Below are positions 39,664 to 49,210 of a stretch of 64,000 nucleotides of DNA, piece after piece (within the stretch, counting starts at the first letter, position 1; each line of letters starts with the position of its first letter). Source of the DNA: Paenibacillus sp. V4I3 (GTDB lineage Bacteria > Bacillota > Bacilli > Paenibacillales > NBRC-103111). The translations under genes and the position numbers were made by a program. The notes under the pieces are model-generated. The model did no database searches. It had not been told where the DNA came from and saw only the letters and a program-made list of their open reading frames with translations. The stretch is taken from contig NZ_JAUSZA010000001.1 in NCBI RefSeq assembly GCF_030817215.1, positions 1,008,501 through 1,072,500 of the forward strand, written 5' to 3'.

Positions 39664-39677
39664 TGTTAAATTTAACA
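39664..39677. promoter_or_regulatory. Perfect palindrome upstream of the M23 peptidase
   Basis: TGTTAAATTTAACA is a 14-bp dyad about 90 bp before the peptidase start. It carries TGTTAA on both strands, resembling a WalR half-site, but it lacks the usual direct-repeat layout. Confidence 0.35.
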
Positions 39678-39764
39678 AAAGGAAGACATCCTTTATGGAT
39701 ATTATGTCTAATCAAGGTTTATTTATGTATCTACGGATGCAAAACCGTTCAAAGGGAGAAGATC

Positions 39765-41309
39765 ATGACAGGTTTCAGGGGAATGCGCTTTGTCATGGAT
39801 CTCATCAAGAGATTCACGCCTAAGCGAGAAAGCTTGACCGGAAATGAATCAATATCAGACAAGCAGCTGGAAGAATCAACGACAATAACGACGCTAACGG
39901 TAATGAAACGACAAAAATGGTCCCTTGCTCTGGGAGTTAGTGCAATCGCACTAACTGGGATAATTACGTTTACTGGACATCAATATGTTGAAGCAGGCAT
40001 GGTGAATGTGTATCATGTGAAGCTGGATGGCCAAGAAATAGGTATTGTAAGCGACAATAAGATTATTGAAGAATATAAGCAAAGAAAACCGCAAGAAGTG
40101 CAACAAAAATTCCCAGATGTGCATGTCGTGCTGAAAACAAACGGAGTTACCTATGAGTCTGAAAAGGCTTACAATGTAGAACCAGATGATTCAGCTGTTT
40201 TGGCAACACTTGATAAGCTGCTTGTGCCGCAACCGGTCGGCATTGAATTGAAGGTAGATGGGAAAACCATCGCAATTGTGAAGGATCAGCAGACGGCTGA
40301 TCAGATTCTTGAACAGGTAAGTGCACCCTTCGCGCCTAAAGCCAAGGAAACCGCTAAGGTAGCTGCCCTATCAACAGGGTTGGGTGAGGATATCACAACA
40401 GCACCATCGGAACTCGAGAAAGTAGAATTTGTTCAGCAGGTAGATACCAAGGAAGTTCCTATCGAACCAGATGATTTGGCTAAACCGGAAGATGTAATTA
40501 AAAAGCTCAAGACCGGTGATGTACAGCCTGCTAAGTATACGGTTGTCGAGGGAGATTGCGTTTCCTGTATCGCGAAGAAATTAGGGATTACAAAGCAATT
40601 CATTTATGATAAAAACCCCGGCCTTCAAGATGATAAGCTGAAAATCGGCAACCAACTTGATGTGACGGTGCTCAAACCAACGCTCTCTGTTAAGACAACA
40701 GAACGGGTTGTACAGAATCAGGAGATTCAATACGACACTGAGTATGTGAAAGATGATTCACTTCGTGTAGGTGTTGTTCAACCGATAACCGCTGGGAAGA
40801 ATGGGCTGAAGAAGGTTACGATTCAAGTGACGAAGGTCGACGGTTTAATGACCGAAGAGAAGCTTGTGAATGAAGAGATCATTGATAAACCTGTTATGGC
40901 TAAGGTGAAAAAAGGAACCAAAGTCATTCAAGGCGAAGGCTCAGGGAAGTTCGCGTGGCCTGTCATTTCCCCAAGTATTTCAAGTACGTTCGGCATGCGC
41001 TGGGGTAAGCTCCACAAAGGAATTGATATTACTGGCAACAAAAATATCATGACGGCCGATAACGGCAAAGTCACGGAAACCGGTTATAAATCCGATTATG
41101 GCAATTATATTATTATTAATCATTTGAACGGTTACGAGACGTTATATGGTCATTTGAGCAAAATCACCACCACCGAAGGTACTATCGTCGAAAAGGGCGA
41201 TAAAATTGGTATTATGGGAAGTACAGGCGACTCCACGGGTGTTCACTTACATTTTGAGATTCACAAAAGTGGTAGTTTAGAAAATCCTTTAAAGTATTTA
41301 AACCGCTAA
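39765..41309 (+). CDS. Membrane-anchored M23 endopeptidase with LysM and G5 domains
   Basis: This 514-residue protein is a likely peptidoglycan cross-link cutter. It has a cytoplasmic N-terminus, one membrane helix (about 50-70), a LysM domain (258-302), a G5 domain (about 308-385) and a LytM-type domain with zinc ligands H417, D421, H494 and H496 (HKGID, HLHFE). The LysM contains a CVSC pair (C265, C268). I start at ATG 39765 behind AAAGGGAGAAG. It lies next to walRK, whose regulon usually includes such enzymes. Confidence 0.9.
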   Translation: MTGFRGMRFVMDLIKRFTPKRESLTGNESISDKQLEESTTITTLTVMKRQKWSLALGVSAIALTGIITFTGHQYVEAGMVNVYHVKLDGQEIGIVSDNKIIEEYKQRKPQEVQQKFPDVHVVLKTNGVTYESEKAYNVEPDDSAVLATLDKLLVPQPVGIELKVDGKTIAIVKDQQTADQILEQVSAPFAPKAKETAKVAALSTGLGEDITTAPSELEKVEFVQQVDTKEVPIEPDDLAKPEDVIKKLKTGDVQPAKYTVVEGDCVSCIAKKLGITKQFIYDKNPGLQDDKLKIGNQLDVTVLKPTLSVKTTERVVQNQEIQYDTEYVKDDSLRVGVVQPITAGKNGLKKVTIQVTKVDGLMTEEKLVNEEIIDKPVMAKVKKGTKVIQGEGSGKFAWPVISPSISSTFGMRWGKLHKGIDITGNKNIMTADNGKVTETGYKSDYGNYIIINHLNGYETLYGHLSKITTTEGTIVEKGDKIGIMGSTGDSTGVHLHFEIHKSGSLENPLKYLNR

Positions 41310-41318
41310 TTATAGACA

Positions 41319-41364
41319 GAGGCAAGGTCAAACCGAACAACTCGGGGGGCCTTGTCTCTTTTTT
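41319..41364 (+). terminator. Terminator after the M23 peptidase
   Basis: GAGGCAAGGTC pairs with GGCCTTGTCTC (two wobbles) and six T follow. Confidence 0.85.
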
Positions 41365-41470
41365 CCACAATAGAAAGAATAAGTTTCAATTTGCCTCGGG
41401 TAGAGGGTTTCTCACTTGAATGTATGATAAAATAGAGGGTAGTATGCAGGAAATAGACTGACTTTACATG

Positions 41471-41509
41471 CTCGTCCCAGTGGGACGAAGTCATTTATCC
41501 TTGAGTAGG
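41471..41509 (+). repeat. GGACGAAG hairpin repeat in the walR leader
   Basis: TCGTCCC (41472-41478) and GGGACGA (41482-41488) form a 7-bp hairpin around AGT. TTTATCCTTGAGTAGG follows, nearly matching the noc-leader unit (TTTATCCTTGTGTAGG). The element ends in the walR ribosome site. Confidence 0.55.
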
Positions 41510-41520
41510 CGGTGGTAGGT

Positions 41521-42240
41521 TTGTTTGGTAAAATTCTCGTGGTGGATGACGAACAACCGATTGCAGATATTTTGAAATTTAATTTGGAAAAAGAGGGCTA
41601 CCAGGTCATCTGTGCGTATGACGGAGGAAGCGCTGTAGAGCTTGCTTTCTCTGAGCAGCCGGATCTGATATTGCTGGATCTCATGCTGCCTGTGAAGGAT
41701 GGGATGGATGTGTGCCGAGAGGTTCGCTCGAAGCTGAATACTCCTATCATTATGCTCACAGCCAAAGATACAGAACTGGATAAAGTGCTTGGCCTAGAGA
41801 TGGGCGCAGACGACTATGTGACCAAGCCATTCGGTACTAGGGAGCTGCTTGCCCGAGTGAAGGCGCACCTGCGCAGACAGACGAAAGCGCAGTCGGCTCC
41901 AAGCGAGTCAGACACGCAGCGGAATGGGATGCGTATTCATGCCCTGTTTATCGATAACGACATGTACATGGTGTATAAAGATGGCACACCGCTCGATTTG
42001 ACACATCGGGAGTTCGAGCTTATTCAGTATTTGGCCAAAAATTCAGGCAAAGTCATGACACGCGAGCACCTGCTGCAGGCGGTGTGGGGCTTTGAATATT
42101 TCGGCGACGTACGAACAGTCGATGTAACGATTCGGCGCTTACGCGAGAAGCTGGAGACGGACCCGAGCCGTCCGGAGTATATAATGACGCGCAGGGGCCT
42201 CGGCTACTTAATGCGCAGTCCTAAGGCCGGAGGCTTCTGA
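41521..42240 (+). CDS. walR: Essential response regulator WalR
   Basis: WalR (YycF) controls cell-wall metabolism genes. The receiver domain has VDDEQP, phospho-acceptor D53 in [11 protein letters not shown] and [13 protein letters not shown]. The OmpR-type DNA-binding domain has [12 protein letters not shown] and [14 protein letters not shown] 41521 places AGGCGGTGG 5-8 nt upstream and gives a family-like N-terminus [14 protein letters not shown] three codons earlier would lie in the ribosome site. It is followed by walK after 2 bp. Confidence 0.95.
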   Translation: MFGKILVVDDEQPIADILKFNLEKEGYQVICAYDGGSAVELAFSEQPDLILLDLMLPVKDGMDVCREVRSKLNTPIIMLTAKDTELDKVLGLEMGADDYVTKPFGTRELLARVKAHLRRQTKAQSAPSESDTQRNGMRIHALFIDNDMYMVYKDGTPLDLTHREFELIQYLAKNSGKVMTREHLLQAVWGFEYFGDVRTVDVTIRRLREKLETDPSRPEYIMTRRGLGYLMRSPKAGGF

Positions 42241-42242
42241 GC

Positions 42243-44075
42243 ATGAAGGGCATCCGCTTCTTTCAATCGATTCAAGCGAAGCTGATTATTATTTATGTCT
42301 TACTTATTCTGATTGCGATGCAGCTCATTGGCGTGTATTTCTATAAGACGGTGGAGACGTATTTCAAGAATGACTTTTTGGCTTCACGCAACAGTCAGGT
42401 AACGCTGCTGGCCGGTTTTGTGGGATCGTACCTCACAGGGGATCAGGACAGCAAGAACGCTGCTGAAGGCAAGAAGACGTACGCGGATTTGAACGAATTC
42501 GTCAGCAATTTATTTTCTATTAATAATGCGGAAATTCAAATTATAGATGCGAACGGGAACGTCATTAGTACATCGGTTCCTAATCATTTGAAACAGAAGA
42601 ACACGCAGCCGGAAGTCATCAGGGCGCTGCAGGGGATTAAGGATAACCAACGGATCTTCACGGATGAGGATGGTTATCGGAAGGTCATTATCGCCAAACC
42701 GGTGGGCAGCGGTGCCCGTGTCCTGGGTGCGGTATACATTATCGCTTCGATGGAAGATGTCTATAAAACGATCCGATCGATTAACCGCATTCTCATCTCG
42801 GGAACCTTGATTGCTCTAGGGTTAACCGCTATTCTGGGTGTGCTCCTTACTAGTACGATCACGAATCCGATCAAAGAGATTACGAAGCAGGCGACGGCTG
42901 TCGCAGAAGGCAACTTTGATCAACAGGTTATTATTCAAGGGACCGATGAGATTGGGCAGCTCGGTCATACATTTAATTTTATGATGAATAGGCTCAAAGA
43001 AGCGCTCTCGCTGAATGAAGAAGAGAAAGAGAAGCTCGCTTCGATCTTAACGAATATGAATGACGGGATTATTGCCACGGACGATAGAGGCCATGTCATC
43101 GTGCTTAACCGCAGGGCGAAGCAAATTCTGCAAACGGAAGAGGAGACGACTCTCGGTCTGGACATATCTGAGGTGCTTGGCATTCCGATGGATACGATTC
43201 GCGGTTTCCTCCAAGGTCATGTTAGTACGACGCTGCTGGATATTCATCTCCCCGATGACGATGAGCAGTTATCCGTACGTATCACATTCACGCCGATTCA
43301 CCGAAGAGGTGAAGGACAAAATGGGATTATTGCGGTGCTACAGGACGTAACGGATCAGGAGAAGCTGGAGCAGGCGAGGCGCGAATTCGTAGCGAACGTA
43401 TCACATGAGCTGCGTACGCCGCTGACGACGATCAAGAGCTATCTGGAAGCGCTAGATGATGGCGCAATCGAGGAGCCGCAGCTGGCTTCACGCTTCATCA
43501 GCGTTACGCGCAGCGAGACGGAGAGGATGATCCGCTTAGTGACGGATCTCTTGCATCTATCGAGGCTTGATTCCAAGCAATCGATGATGAGTAAATCCTC
43601 GACGCTTGTGAGCGAGATGCTGGAGGAGGTGGCCGACCGTTTCTCTTTCCAGCTGCAGCAGCGTAAGATTCAAATTCTAATTCATGTGGAGCAGGGCGTA
43701 ACCAGCTTACTGCTCGATCGGGATAAAATTGATCAAGTACTCGACAATCTCGTGTCGAATGCAATTAAGTATACGGGTGATGAAGGGGCCATTCAGCTTG
43801 AAGCGAGGAAGATCGAGAAGGATGTTCTGGAAATTTCGGTTCAGGATAACGGAATTGGCATCCCGAAGAAAGATCTGTCCCGCATTTTTGACCGATTCTA
43901 CCGTGTGGATAAAGCGCGTTCCCGCAATATGGGCGGTACGGGGTTAGGTCTTTCAATTGCCCGGGAAATAGTAAAAGCACATGGCGGTTCGATCATTTTG
44001 GAGTCGGAACTGGGACAAGGAACTCGTGTTGTATTCACACTGCCGATTCAGCAAGAGGAGGAAGATGAGCTATGA
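42243..44075 (+). CDS. walK: Essential sensor histidine kinase WalK
   Basis: WalK senses wall status and phosphorylates WalR. The 610-residue kinase has two membrane helices (about 12-32 and 183-205), an extracellular domain of about 150 residues, HAMP and PAS. The kinase core has H388 in VANVSHELRTPLTTIK, NLVSNAIKYTGD, DNGIGIPKKD and GTGLGLSIAREI. It overlaps walH by 4 nt. Domain order and length match the family. Confidence 0.97.
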   Translation: MKGIRFFQSIQAKLIIIYVLLILIAMQLIGVYFYKTVETYFKNDFLASRNSQVTLLAGFVGSYLTGDQDSKNAAEGKKTYADLNEFVSNLFSINNAEIQIIDANGNVISTSVPNHLKQKNTQPEVIRALQGIKDNQRIFTDEDGYRKVIIAKPVGSGARVLGAVYIIASMEDVYKTIRSINRILISGTLIALGLTAILGVLLTSTITNPIKEITKQATAVAEGNFDQQVIIQGTDEIGQLGHTFNFMMNRLKEALSLNEEEKEKLASILTNMNDGIIATDDRGHVIVLNRRAKQILQTEEETTLGLDISEVLGIPMDTIRGFLQGHVSTTLLDIHLPDDDEQLSVRITFTPIHRRGEGQNGIIAVLQDVTDQEKLEQARREFVANVSHELRTPLTTIKSYLEALDDGAIEEPQLASRFISVTRSETERMIRLVTDLLHLSRLDSKQSMMSKSSTLVSEMLEEVADRFSFQLQQRKIQILIHVEQGVTSLLLDRDKIDQVLDNLVSNAIKYTGDEGAIQLEARKIEKDVLEISVQDNGIGIPKKDLSRIFDRFYRVDKARSRNMGGTGLGLSIAREIVKAHGGSIILESELGQGTRVVFTLPIQQEEEDEL

Positions 44076-45361
44076 TCGAGAGTCTGAAATCCATCCTTCT
44101 TGTTGTCCTGATTGGGACGAGCTTGTACCAAAGCTTCTATTTAGCTTCTTACACCCCGCCGAAGATTGAGCCTATACAACAAAGTAATTATGTTCAGACG
44201 GAGACATTAGGGAAGCAATCGGAGCTGCATGACATGCTGTTCCCTGATCAAATCATCGTTCACTTAGGCAATCAGCAGCACTCTGTTCTGTATCCAAACA
44301 ATTACTACTATACAAGACTGCTCGAAAATATTAAGCAGCGAAGTTTTAAAGGCTTTCGCAAAACGTCGATGTATTTGGTCAATGTGAACTGGGAAGAAGT
44401 TCGAACGAAACAGCAAGGGGTTGAGATTCGATTCCGCGACGGCATCCCTTTTACGATTCTTCAGCAGCTGCTTCGTATTGAAGGCGAAATGCCGATTGAT
44501 AATGATAAAATCACACGGATATGGATTTACTCTAAGGGCAATAACGAGGATGTTCGTGCCTTCTTCTTTACGGATTCCCCGGGCGTTGGGTATGAAGTCA
44601 TCGGGGCCGATTTTACCAGTAAAGATGTGGAAAATTTCGCGGCATTTGGTGACCTCACGAACCTATACAAAACGACAAACAGCGGGGATTACTATCTCCC
44701 AATAAAGCCGCTTCGACTGCCGAACTATATATTTAGTTATAGCTTGTTGACGTCAGATCAATTAAAACAAAGCCTGTTCGTTGATCCAGGTATTACTAGG
44801 TATCTCAAAGAGCGCGACGGTTCTGAAATTTATACGGACAGCAAGCGCGGTTTTCAGCTAAATCGAGATCTGCGGTGGGTCACGTATTCGGATCCTGTAG
44901 CGCCAGTAGAAAGTAAAACAGAGGTATTGGAAGACTTGCAGGCGGGTATCAAATTTATTAATCAGCATATCGGTTGGGATGGGAAATATATAGTTTCTCA
45001 CACGCCACAGAAGCAATTAATCGATAATCACTCGTTCACGTTCCGACAGTACTATGAATCTTTGCCGATTATTACGCCGCAGGCTGAGGGCTATGGTTCC
45101 GTGAAAATGCAAGTTCAGAAGGGAATTATTTCTGGATTCGAGAGGTCGATGATTATTCCCGATCTGAAGACAGTACAGCGTCGTGATTTTGAAATCATGT
45201 CCGGTGATGCTTTGGAAGAAAGGCTGCAGTATTATCAGAAGCGATCCAGTATTGTTACTATTTTCCCAGCATATCGTCCGGTAATAACGGATAAGACGCT
45301 TGTATTGACGGCAACATGGGCTATTGAACTGCGTGATGGCACATACGATTTTGTGGAGTAA
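44072..45361 (+). CDS. walH: WalK regulatory protein WalH (YycH)
   Basis: WalH is a membrane-anchored protein that modulates WalK. The 429-residue protein has one N-terminal helix (about 5-22) and a large extracellular region with the YycH signature parts TLVLTATWAIELRDGTYD and NYYYTRLLENIKQ. The ATG overlaps the walK stop. It is expected outside the membrane, contacting WalK and WalI. Confidence 0.93.
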   Translation: MIESLKSILLVVLIGTSLYQSFYLASYTPPKIEPIQQSNYVQTETLGKQSELHDMLFPDQIIVHLGNQQHSVLYPNNYYYTRLLENIKQRSFKGFRKTSMYLVNVNWEEVRTKQQGVEIRFRDGIPFTILQQLLRIEGEMPIDNDKITRIWIYSKGNNEDVRAFFFTDSPGVGYEVIGADFTSKDVENFAAFGDLTNLYKTTNSGDYYLPIKPLRLPNYIFSYSLLTSDQLKQSLFVDPGITRYLKERDGSEIYTDSKRGFQLNRDLRWVTYSDPVAPVESKTEVLEDLQAGIKFINQHIGWDGKYIVSHTPQKQLIDNHSFTFRQYYESLPIITPQAEGYGSVKMQVQKGIISGFERSMIIPDLKTVQRRDFEIMSGDALEERLQYYQKRSSIVTIFPAYRPVITDKTLVLTATWAIELRDGTYDFVE

Positions 45362-45396
45362 ACAGGTTCCATTTCTGAGGAAAGGTTGGTGAGATC

Positions 45397-46221
45397 ATGA
45401 ATTGGAGTCGGGCTAAAACGATTTTGATTTGTTCCTTTTTGATGTTGAATATGATTCTTGGTTTCCAACTTTGGTCCACCAATCGTTCCAATCAGACGGA
45501 AATCGCTTTGGATACATCAAGTACTGTAGAAGAGCTGAATAACGCGCTCCGAAATAAAAATATACGGCTAATGGATGAGTTACCGACGGATCAACTGAAG
45601 TTGAAGGTCATCACGGTGAAGTACGACGATAGTATAAAGCCAGGTGAGCAGAAAACATTGAAAACACCCATTAACATGAGCCTTCTCCTTGGTAAAGGGG
45701 CTAGTAAAGAAATTCAAGCGCAATCGGAGATTCCACACTTTGGTCTGTACCAATTGGATTCGATGAGAAAAAATGGTGTCTATGTGTTCACACAGCTTTA
45801 TGGCAAGCTTCCGCTCTTCGACGTTTGGGTGGAGCTGAATGAACAAAATGGAGAAATTACCAGTTACCGTCAAGCTTACGTTGAAGTAGAATCAGGAGTA
45901 GAACAGACGGAGCAGAAGCTGATCCCTGCCCAGTTAGCTGTTCGCAGCTTAGTGGACAATTATTTGAGTGACGGCGCTATTATTACGGAAGTCAGACTGG
46001 GGTATCACGGACAGCCGTATAACTCAGAAACGCAACCGATGTTTCCACATTGGCGGATTACGATCGATAACGGAGATATTTATTATTTACAAGCTTTCAA
46101 TGGAGCAGTTGAGTCTCCGCAGAAAGGGTCTGAACTAGCTCCATTTGGTACGCAAGTGGATGGTGCGAAAACAACGGAGAACCCTGAAAATAGCGGGGAC
46201 AAGAGCAAGGATAAGAAGTAG
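45397..46221 (+). CDS. walI: WalK regulatory protein WalI (YycI)
   Basis: WalI is the second membrane-anchored modulator of WalK. The 274-residue protein has the usual start MNWSRAKTILICSFLMLNM with one helix. Its extracellular part includes FPHWRITIDNGDIYYLQAFNG. A charged Lys/Asp tail ends the protein. It follows walH by 35 bp with AGGAAAGG upstream. Confidence 0.93.
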   Translation: MNWSRAKTILICSFLMLNMILGFQLWSTNRSNQTEIALDTSSTVEELNNALRNKNIRLMDELPTDQLKLKVITVKYDDSIKPGEQKTLKTPINMSLLLGKGASKEIQAQSEIPHFGLYQLDSMRKNGVYVFTQLYGKLPLFDVWVELNEQNGEITSYRQAYVEVESGVEQTEQKLIPAQLAVRSLVDNYLSDGAIITEVRLGYHGQPYNSETQPMFPHWRITIDNGDIYYLQAFNGAVESPQKGSELAPFGTQVDGAKTTENPENSGDKSKDKK

Positions 46222-46286
46222 GCAAGTGTGATAGTCAACAATGGACGGCTAGATGGATGACATGTAGGCATAGAGGAGTAGGGAAG

Positions 46287-47087
46287 ATGGGTATGAGGTT
46301 TACGGTACTGTCGAGCGGTTCGACGGGTAATGCGACGGTGGTTGACAATGGTGAAATCAAGCTGCTGATTGATGTGGGATTTAGCGCCAAGAAGATGGAG
46401 CTGTTAATGAAGGAACGTGAGCTCGAGGCGAGCAGTATTGATGCCATTCTGGTCACACACGAGCATTCGGATCATATTAAAGGGCTGGGAGCGCTGGCTC
46501 GCAAATATGATTTGCCTATCTATGCGAATGAGAAGACTTGGGAAGAGCTGGACCGTCAAATCGGTGTGATCGCGGAAGGCAACAAGAAGGTGATGGAAAC
46601 CGGAGGTATCGAGGAATTCGGTACGCTTCGTGTTGAATCATTCGGAATATCACATGATGCAGCGGAGCCGGTGGGGTACTGCTTTTATGAAGGGGAACAG
46701 AAGTTAAGTGTTGTAACGGACTTGGGATACATGAGTGAGAAAGTCAAAGAAAAGATTACGGATTCAGATAGCTTGGTACTCGAGACGAATCACGATGTGG
46801 ACATGCTGCGCGTGGGGCATTATCCATGGAGTATTAAGCGTCGTATCCTTGGGGACAAGGGTCATTTATCCAATGAAGCTGCAGGGGAAGCGCTCTGTGA
46901 CGTGTTGACGAACAAGACGAAGTCTGTCTATATGGCGCATTTAAGTCGTGACCATAATTTAATGGATTTGGCCAGGCTAACGTTGAATAACATAGTACAA
47001 GAGCGTGCCCCTGAAGCTAAACAGCTGCGGCTGATGGATACATATTTTGACCGCTCTACGAAATGGGATGTATTGGATTCGGAGTAA
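46287..47087 (+). CDS. walJ: Metallo-beta-lactamase-fold hydrolase WalJ (YycJ)
   Basis: WalJ is a metallo-hydrolase linked to wall and chromosome coordination. The metal motif THEHSDHIKG and the downstream SFGISHDAAEPV and VTDLGYM are present. ATG 46287 (266 aa), 8 nt after AGGAG, gives the start MGMRFTVLSSGSTGN. The last 32 bp overlap a convergent small gene. Confidence 0.94.
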   Translation: MGMRFTVLSSGSTGNATVVDNGEIKLLIDVGFSAKKMELLMKERELEASSIDAILVTHEHSDHIKGLGALARKYDLPIYANEKTWEELDRQIGVIAEGNKKVMETGGIEEFGTLRVESFGISHDAAEPVGYCFYEGEQKLSVVTDLGYMSEKVKEKITDSDSLVLETNHDVDMLRVGHYPWSIKRRILGDKGHLSNEAAGEALCDVLTNKTKSVYMAHLSRDHNLMDLARLTLNNIVQERAPEAKQLRLMDTYFDRSTKWDVLDSE

Positions 47088-47265
47088 GCGCAGCGTCGAG
47101 CTCTTTGGATTTGAGCTGGATTTCTTGCGCAGTGATGAGACCCTTATCGATCAGAACTTGAATGAGAGATGAGAGGACGAGTGACTGGTGGTAGTGACTA
47201 TCTTTAAGGTCAGCGAGCTTACCAATCATGTTAATTTCATCAAAATGGGAAGGAATACGGTTCAT
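47056..47265 (-). CDS. Small protein convergent with walJ
   Basis: I do not recognise this 69-residue protein. It reads MNRIPSHFDEINMIGKLADL, then LIDKGLITAQEIQLKSKELD, and looks mainly helical. ATG 47265 is 10 nt after AGGAG. The conserved-looking sequence and ribosome site argue that it is real. It overlaps walJ tail to tail by 32 bp. Confidence 0.6.
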   Translation of the reverse strand: MNRIPSHFDEINMIGKLADLKDSHYHQSLVLSSLIQVLIDKGLITAQEIQLKSKELDAALTPNPIHPIS

Positions 47266-47446
47266 TCTGAGCATTCTCCTTTATTTGTATGATTTAAAAT
47301 TTCAGTTAACTCTAGTATTTCGTTAAGAGATTTGGTTTACTATTATTGTAGGCAAGAAGTGAACGAAACATTCCTATTATTTGAAAAATAACAATTCAAG
47401 GCGAGAGCGGCATAGCTTAACCCCTATCAGCGAGGAGGGACCCGAT

Positions 47447-48670
47447 ATGAGTTTGTTTGATGATGATTTTTATTCTACCAAAAGGTCCAGGCAGCGTCAG
47501 GATTCTTGGCGTCCCAAAGGGACAGGGGCATTCACTAGCTTCGCGGGACGCAGACGGAATGTGGCCCTCATTGCTGGAGTAGGCGGAGCGCTAGCCATGC
47601 TTTTGCTGGTCGGGGTATTTGGCGGCTTCGGGAAAAGTGACTCATCTGGGGCAGCGCTAGCTATACCAGCTTCTGCGGCAAAAGCCGAGGTGCATCCGAT
47701 GAATAGCAACGATTCTGTTGTAGCGGCAACGGAGAAAATAAAGCCTGCTGTGGTCAGCGTTATTTCCTCGAAGAAGGATGATAAAGGGCAAGAGACCGGA
47801 CTGGGGATTGGGTCGGGTGTTATTTTCGCACGGAATGGTGATAAAATTCGAATTGTGACGAATAGTCACGTTGTTGAGAACGGGAACCAGTTCGAAATCG
47901 TTAATTTTCAAGGTGAGCATCGCAAAGCAACCCTAATCGGTCGCGATCGGATTACAGACCTGGCTGTGTTGGAAGCGGATGGGAAAGACATTAAAGTGCT
48001 TGCTGAATTCGGTGATTCTGAAACGCTGCGAGCAGGAGAGATGGCGATTGCGGTAGGCAACCCGCTTGGACTTGGATTCTCGCCGACCGTTACCCAAGGT
48101 ATCATTTCTTCGCCAAAACGAACGATACCGGTTTCGCTGACACGTGAAGGCACGGATTACGACTGGGAGATGGATGTTATCCAAACGGATGCGGCTATCA
48201 ACCAAGGGAACAGCGGCGGACCTCTGGTGAACATCGAGGGCAAGGTTATCGGAATCAATTCCATGAAGATATCAGATACGGGCGTGGAAGGGTTAGGTTT
48301 TGCCATTCCTATTAATAGTGTGAAGCCGATTATTGAGAGCTTGATCAAGGATCATAAGGTGAAAAGACCGTTGATGGGTGTTTCGACGCAGGAACTGCAA
48401 GCTTTTAAAGGGACGGATGTATTAAAGCTCCCTACGGATGTTAAGACTGGAGTTATCGTCTTCGATGTGTCGGGACCTGCCAAAGAAGCGGGCCTCAAAG
48501 CTCAGGATGTCATTGTCCAGTTGGATGACCGCAAGATTGACAGTACGATCTCGCTGCGGAAATATTTGTATAACGAGAAGAAGATTGGCGATAAGGTCAA
48601 CGTGGTGTACTACCGCGGCGGTAAGAAGCTGAATGCGGTGGTTACTTTGGTTGAAGCGATGGATAAGTGA
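47447..48670 (+). CDS. htrA: HtrA-like serine protease
   Basis: This membrane-anchored trypsin-like protease degrades damaged exported proteins. It has a cytoplasmic N-terminus, one helix (about 38-60), the catalytic triad H141 (TNSHVV), D171 (RITDLAVLE) and S256 (QGNSGGPLV), and one PDZ domain (about 310-400). ATG 47447 (407 aa) is 8 nt after GAGGAGGG. The position after walJ matches yycK/htrC in relatives. Confidence 0.95.
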   Translation: MSLFDDDFYSTKRSRQRQDSWRPKGTGAFTSFAGRRRNVALIAGVGGALAMLLLVGVFGGFGKSDSSGAALAIPASAAKAEVHPMNSNDSVVAATEKIKPAVVSVISSKKDDKGQETGLGIGSGVIFARNGDKIRIVTNSHVVENGNQFEIVNFQGEHRKATLIGRDRITDLAVLEADGKDIKVLAEFGDSETLRAGEMAIAVGNPLGLGFSPTVTQGIISSPKRTIPVSLTREGTDYDWEMDVIQTDAAINQGNSGGPLVNIEGKVIGINSMKISDTGVEGLGFAIPINSVKPIIESLIKDHKVKRPLMGVSTQELQAFKGTDVLKLPTDVKTGVIVFDVSGPAKEAGLKAQDVIVQLDDRKIDSTISLRKYLYNEKKIGDKVNVVYYRGGKKLNAVVTLVEAMDK

Positions 48671-48763
48671 TGAAAGATAAAAGATGAAAGATGAAAGATA
48701 AGTGATATTTGAAGAGATACAAGATATGCGTGGATAGAAACATTGCGGATGAGAGGTACTTGC

Positions 48764-48931
48764 ATGCATGTAGTTTGTAAAGATCATGTGGAAATCGCGA
48801 TTGATGAGTTTGTTGATGAGTATGAGGAAGCTCCGGACATTGTGGATCTGCAGAAGACCCACTTTGCTAGTTGGGAGCCACCGACGCACTGCGAACACTG
48901 CAAGGAGTTAGCGCGATTTCTAGTTGTATGA
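48764..48931 (+). CDS. CxxH/CxxC family small protein
   Basis: This 55-residue protein has paired metal-binding motifs CKDH near the N-terminus and CEHC near the C-terminus, separated by an acidic region EFVDEYEEAPD. It matches the small CxxH/CxxC proteins found near rlmH. The function is unknown. ATG 48764 follows GAGAGG by about 7 nt. A terminator overlaps its stop. Confidence 0.82.
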   Translation: MHVVCKDHVEIAIDEFVDEYEEAPDIVDLQKTHFASWEPPTHCEHCKELARFLVV

Positions 48932-48955
48932 GGAAGGCGGAGGCCTTCCTTTTTT
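48931..48955 (+). terminator. Terminator after the CxxC gene
   Basis: AGGAAGGC and GCCTTCCT form a perfect 8-bp stem, then six T. Confidence 0.92.
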
Positions 48956-49000
48956 GTTTGGGTTGGGAGCGGGTCGATCAACACGAACTGGACGAGTTTG

Positions 49001-49186
49001 ATTGGATTAGATCCAATGAAGTCTCCTGACATCCGCGGTTAGGGTTAGTTCCATTGGATTTATACAGTGGAATATGTGGAAACTAGCTCAGAGGAGCTGT
49101 TTTTGGAGCATTCTGTTGGATTAGCTCCAATGAAAGCGGGGAAATAGGGTGAATGAGCTCGATTTGATTGTATTTTATCCAATGGA
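49001..49186. repeat. Cluster of ATTGGAT/ATCCAAT dyad repeats
   Basis: ATTGGAT-TAG-ATCCAAT (49001-49017) is a perfect dyad. Related units are TTAGTTCCATTGGA (49045), TTGGATTAGCTCCAATGAA (49117) and TTTATCCAATGGA (49174). They fill the 279-bp gap between the CxxC gene and rlmH. Confidence 0.7.
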
Positions 49187-49210
49187 GCAAATGAGGGGAG
49201 ATTGTCGGTT

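Noticed and set aside
48668-48706. GATGAAA-like repeats after htrA as a regulatory array
   Set aside because: Irregular simple-sequence repeat with no dyad or terminator; probably slippage.
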